64,000 bases of DNA from Eudromia elegans (lineage: Eukaryota > Chordata > Aves > Tinamiformes > Tinamidae). The stretch spans positions 2,733,159 to 2,797,158 of the forward strand of contig PTEX01000024.1 of NCBI GenBank assembly GCA_003342815.1, in the 5' to 3' direction. Positions 61,589 through 64,000 of the stretch are shown here, piece by piece. The notes below the pieces were generated by a model. It was not told the DNA's origin and searched no databases. It saw only the letters and a program-made list of their open reading frames with translations. The stretch's first letter is position 1; every line of letters starts with the position of its first letter. A program made the translations under genes and the position numbers.

Positions 61589-64000
61589 TAGCATTACTGA
61601 CTCTTTTAGGATTTCAGGCCTAAAGCACAGCAAAACTGCCATCAAGATCTGTGGTTTCTCATCAGAAAGGTCTGTGGAGCGGACTGTCTTTTTGAGTGGT
61701 CTGATCATCTGTGGAATGAAGCCTTTCTTTCTATTCTATTTCTTTTCTGGGCATACTCATACTGTAACTCATAGTATGGCATTAACTCCACAGTTGGCAA
61801 GCCAAGTATATCAGCTAAATCATTCATTATCTAACAAACCCAGCAATGTACAACAGTAATTAATTCCCTGCTGAATGTTTTAAGTAGGAGAGGAACATAT
61901 GGAGCTAGTATCTTTTATTTCAAATATTGATTCACTCACCAAGCCCTGACTGTAAGTAAATACAGTCATGTAGAAATTGTCACCATTATCCCTATATCAG
62001 CTGTAATTCTTCTAGAAAACTTAATACATATTTACTAACAACAAAGCAAGAACATAATCAGATGCGAAAATCTGATTTTTGTGTAACTTATGTAAAGCAA
62101 TGAAGACTTTATGCAATGTAAATATTAAGAGTGATCAAAACTGATTTTGAAATTTTCCTATAAGGTCCTTCATGTCAACCATGAAAAGGAGTTTTTTAAA
62201 TTTTGATATTTGAATATTCACTTGTAATTTATCATGTTCATTTGAATGCATTATTTGAATGCATTAGTGAAAGGGAAGTCAATTGAAATCTAAAATTACT
62301 AACAGAAAACAATATATTATTTTTAATTTTCAAAAGGATCATCATAAGACTCCTATTAACTAAAAGTGACATCTTCAAATGTCCACAAGATGAGTATTAT
62401 GGGCTTTACCACCTACCAGGGATTTTCAGAAGAGTAAGGCCCTAGATAGACAGAAGGCATGTCACCTCTTTTCTGCCAGTGTTTACTGTCCAATAGATCT
62501 TTTATTATTTTATCTCAATCTCTCCCTCAATAACACACCAAAAGCAAACATATATGTCCTTTTTTTTGCACTGCAATATATGGTTGTTTTAACATGAGAA
62601 CTCAAACTGGTTTGAAGTTAGTGCTCTTTATCCAACTGCACATTTGGTATGCAATCCTACTGATGTTCATTTTACGCAGACAAATAAACTATAACTTTGC
62701 TTTCTGTGGAATTACACCCCCAAGCATGTGTGTGGATGGCACACACTGGAAGGGGAATACAGGGAAACAGGAGATACGAAGCTACATGTTTTCCTTACTT
62801 ATCAAAGATGGCTCAGCATGATGAACTGCTCTATTTCCAGCCAGAGCACTGTGTCTGACTGGGAGATAGCTTGGAAGATACGTTACAAAAAATAGCATGG
62901 TTGTGTTTTTAATTTTTCAAAGGTCATTCCCGCTAGAAATAGGTGTGCTTCTATAAATGATAAATAGTTCCTAATGATGAACAGCCAGATAGGGGCAACC
63001 AGCCAGCTTATTGATATTCAATGCTGAGTCAAAAGACAGCTTCATAACAAAGGGAAAGGAAGACATTGTATCAGTATGACTGGGGTAGACTGCTAAAACA
63101 CACATCAAAGAGCACCCTGAATACAAAAAGGAACTGTTTAATTAAGAGCTTCAAGAATACTGACCATTTGCACACTGAACAAACAACAGAGTTATCTCTG
63201 TTCTGATCAAAGGCATTTGGATCACATCAGGGACTATATATTATGTATGGCAGTCAGATATGGATTAATGCACAAGTCTGAGTCGGAAATGGTGGGCACT
63301 TGCTTATAGAGACCTACTTCCTTCATCAGAGAAGAGATTTTTTACTACAATTGTCCTAGCAATAATTTGACAGACCTGGTTCTAACGTAAGAGCAAATCC
63401 TTTCTAATCAAAGATGCGAGTGCCAAAAGGAGGTATTAGTAAAAAATAGTGCTTTTTTTTTCTCTCCTGTATTATATATAAATTCTATAATAATTCAGAC
63501 TCCAGAAGATATTAGGTCAATATGCATTAATAAATTCTCCCCTTTATTCTTGTTGAATTATTATTTTCCATTTTATTTTTGTATCACAACACGTAAAGTC
63601 TCAACATCTGAACCTGGCTCCTGAAACTTTATTTGCCCCATGTTTTTTTTCTAAAATCTGAGGTAAATGTTGAGAATTAGCTTCATATTACAAGTTTTGA
63701 TATGTATGTGTGTGACTGTTGCAATTAAGGTAAAATTTCACACAAACAACTGCAAATAAGTAATCAAGCTCCCAGTAATTTGAAGACTGAAATTTCAGTT
63801 CAAGATTTCATTCCATACTTACTTTTAACCATTAGAAAAAAGATTTGGAACAACATAAGCTGAATGATTAATAACTTCAGGAATCTGAGCCAAAATGGTT
63901 AACAAAGAAACCCTCTAAAGACCTCGTGCCATTTGCAATGCCAGCCTCACTTGAATATATTTTATATTTAGTTACACAGTCAACGCCATACATCTCTTCT
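61589..64000. other. Non-coding DNA, nothing recognised
   Basis: AT-rich to the window end. It contains a perfect 13-bp tandem duplication (tttgaatgcatta at 62241-62253 and 62254-62266). No exon, RNA gene or transposon recognised. Confidence 0.55.

Noticed and set aside
1-64000. Endogenous retrovirus or LTR element
   Set aside because: I saw no paired long terminal repeats, primer-binding-site word, or retroviral protein resemblance in any frame.
1-64000. CRISPR array, operon or other prokaryotic system
   Set aside because: No regularly spaced repeats and no dense gene packing; repeats and composition are vertebrate.

Overview
The window reads as non-coding vertebrate DNA, most likely from a bird. 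The strongest clue is a short CR1 LINE 3' end at about 7910-8050, which carries the avian-style octamer tail and the conserved 3' untranslated block. Two ancient MIR-type SINE relics (about 6050-6225 and 26035-26165) and an old CR1/L3-like relic (about 28750-28975) support an amniote. Interspersed repeats are very sparse, as expected for a bird genome. Nothing looks prokaryotic: there are no operons, ribosome-binding sites, CRISPR arrays, tRNAs or rRNAs. All open frames are short (156 codons at most), overlap on both strands and match no protein family I recognise. I call no confident protein-coding gene.

Layout. 1-6000: AT-rich, with a SOX-like hairpin near 3260 and a compact GATA/FOX/E-box cluster at 4800-5030. 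6000-9500: the MIR relic, an A29 tract, the CR1 fragment, and a CpG cluster followed by an alternating purine-pyrimidine tract. 9500-15000: three CpG-rich islets; the one at 13558-13791 is dense enough to be a small CpG island with an inverted CCAAT box. A homeodomain-rich block lies at 12785-12935. 15000-25000: several blocks with packed POU, homeodomain, SOX and OTX-like words (17490-18060, 22130-22340, 23640-23790, 24655-24890). 25000-33200: the second MIR, the old CR1/L3-like relic, microsatellites, a 13-bp hairpin and another regulatory-looking block at 32990-33150. 33200-64000: mostly plain AT-rich sequence with simple repeats, a possible 53-bp exon near 43630, a CpG cluster near 46450, and one minus-strand open frame near 60048-60332 with a type II membrane-anchor-like start.

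Taken together, this looks like part of a gene desert or a very long intron that may hold distal regulatory elements, as is typical near developmental transcription-factor genes. That is inference: no homology or conservation search could be run. I cannot name the locus, and I saw no clear new biological system. The best leads are the CpG island at 13.6 kb, the motif-dense blocks, and the 94-codon open frame near 60 kb.
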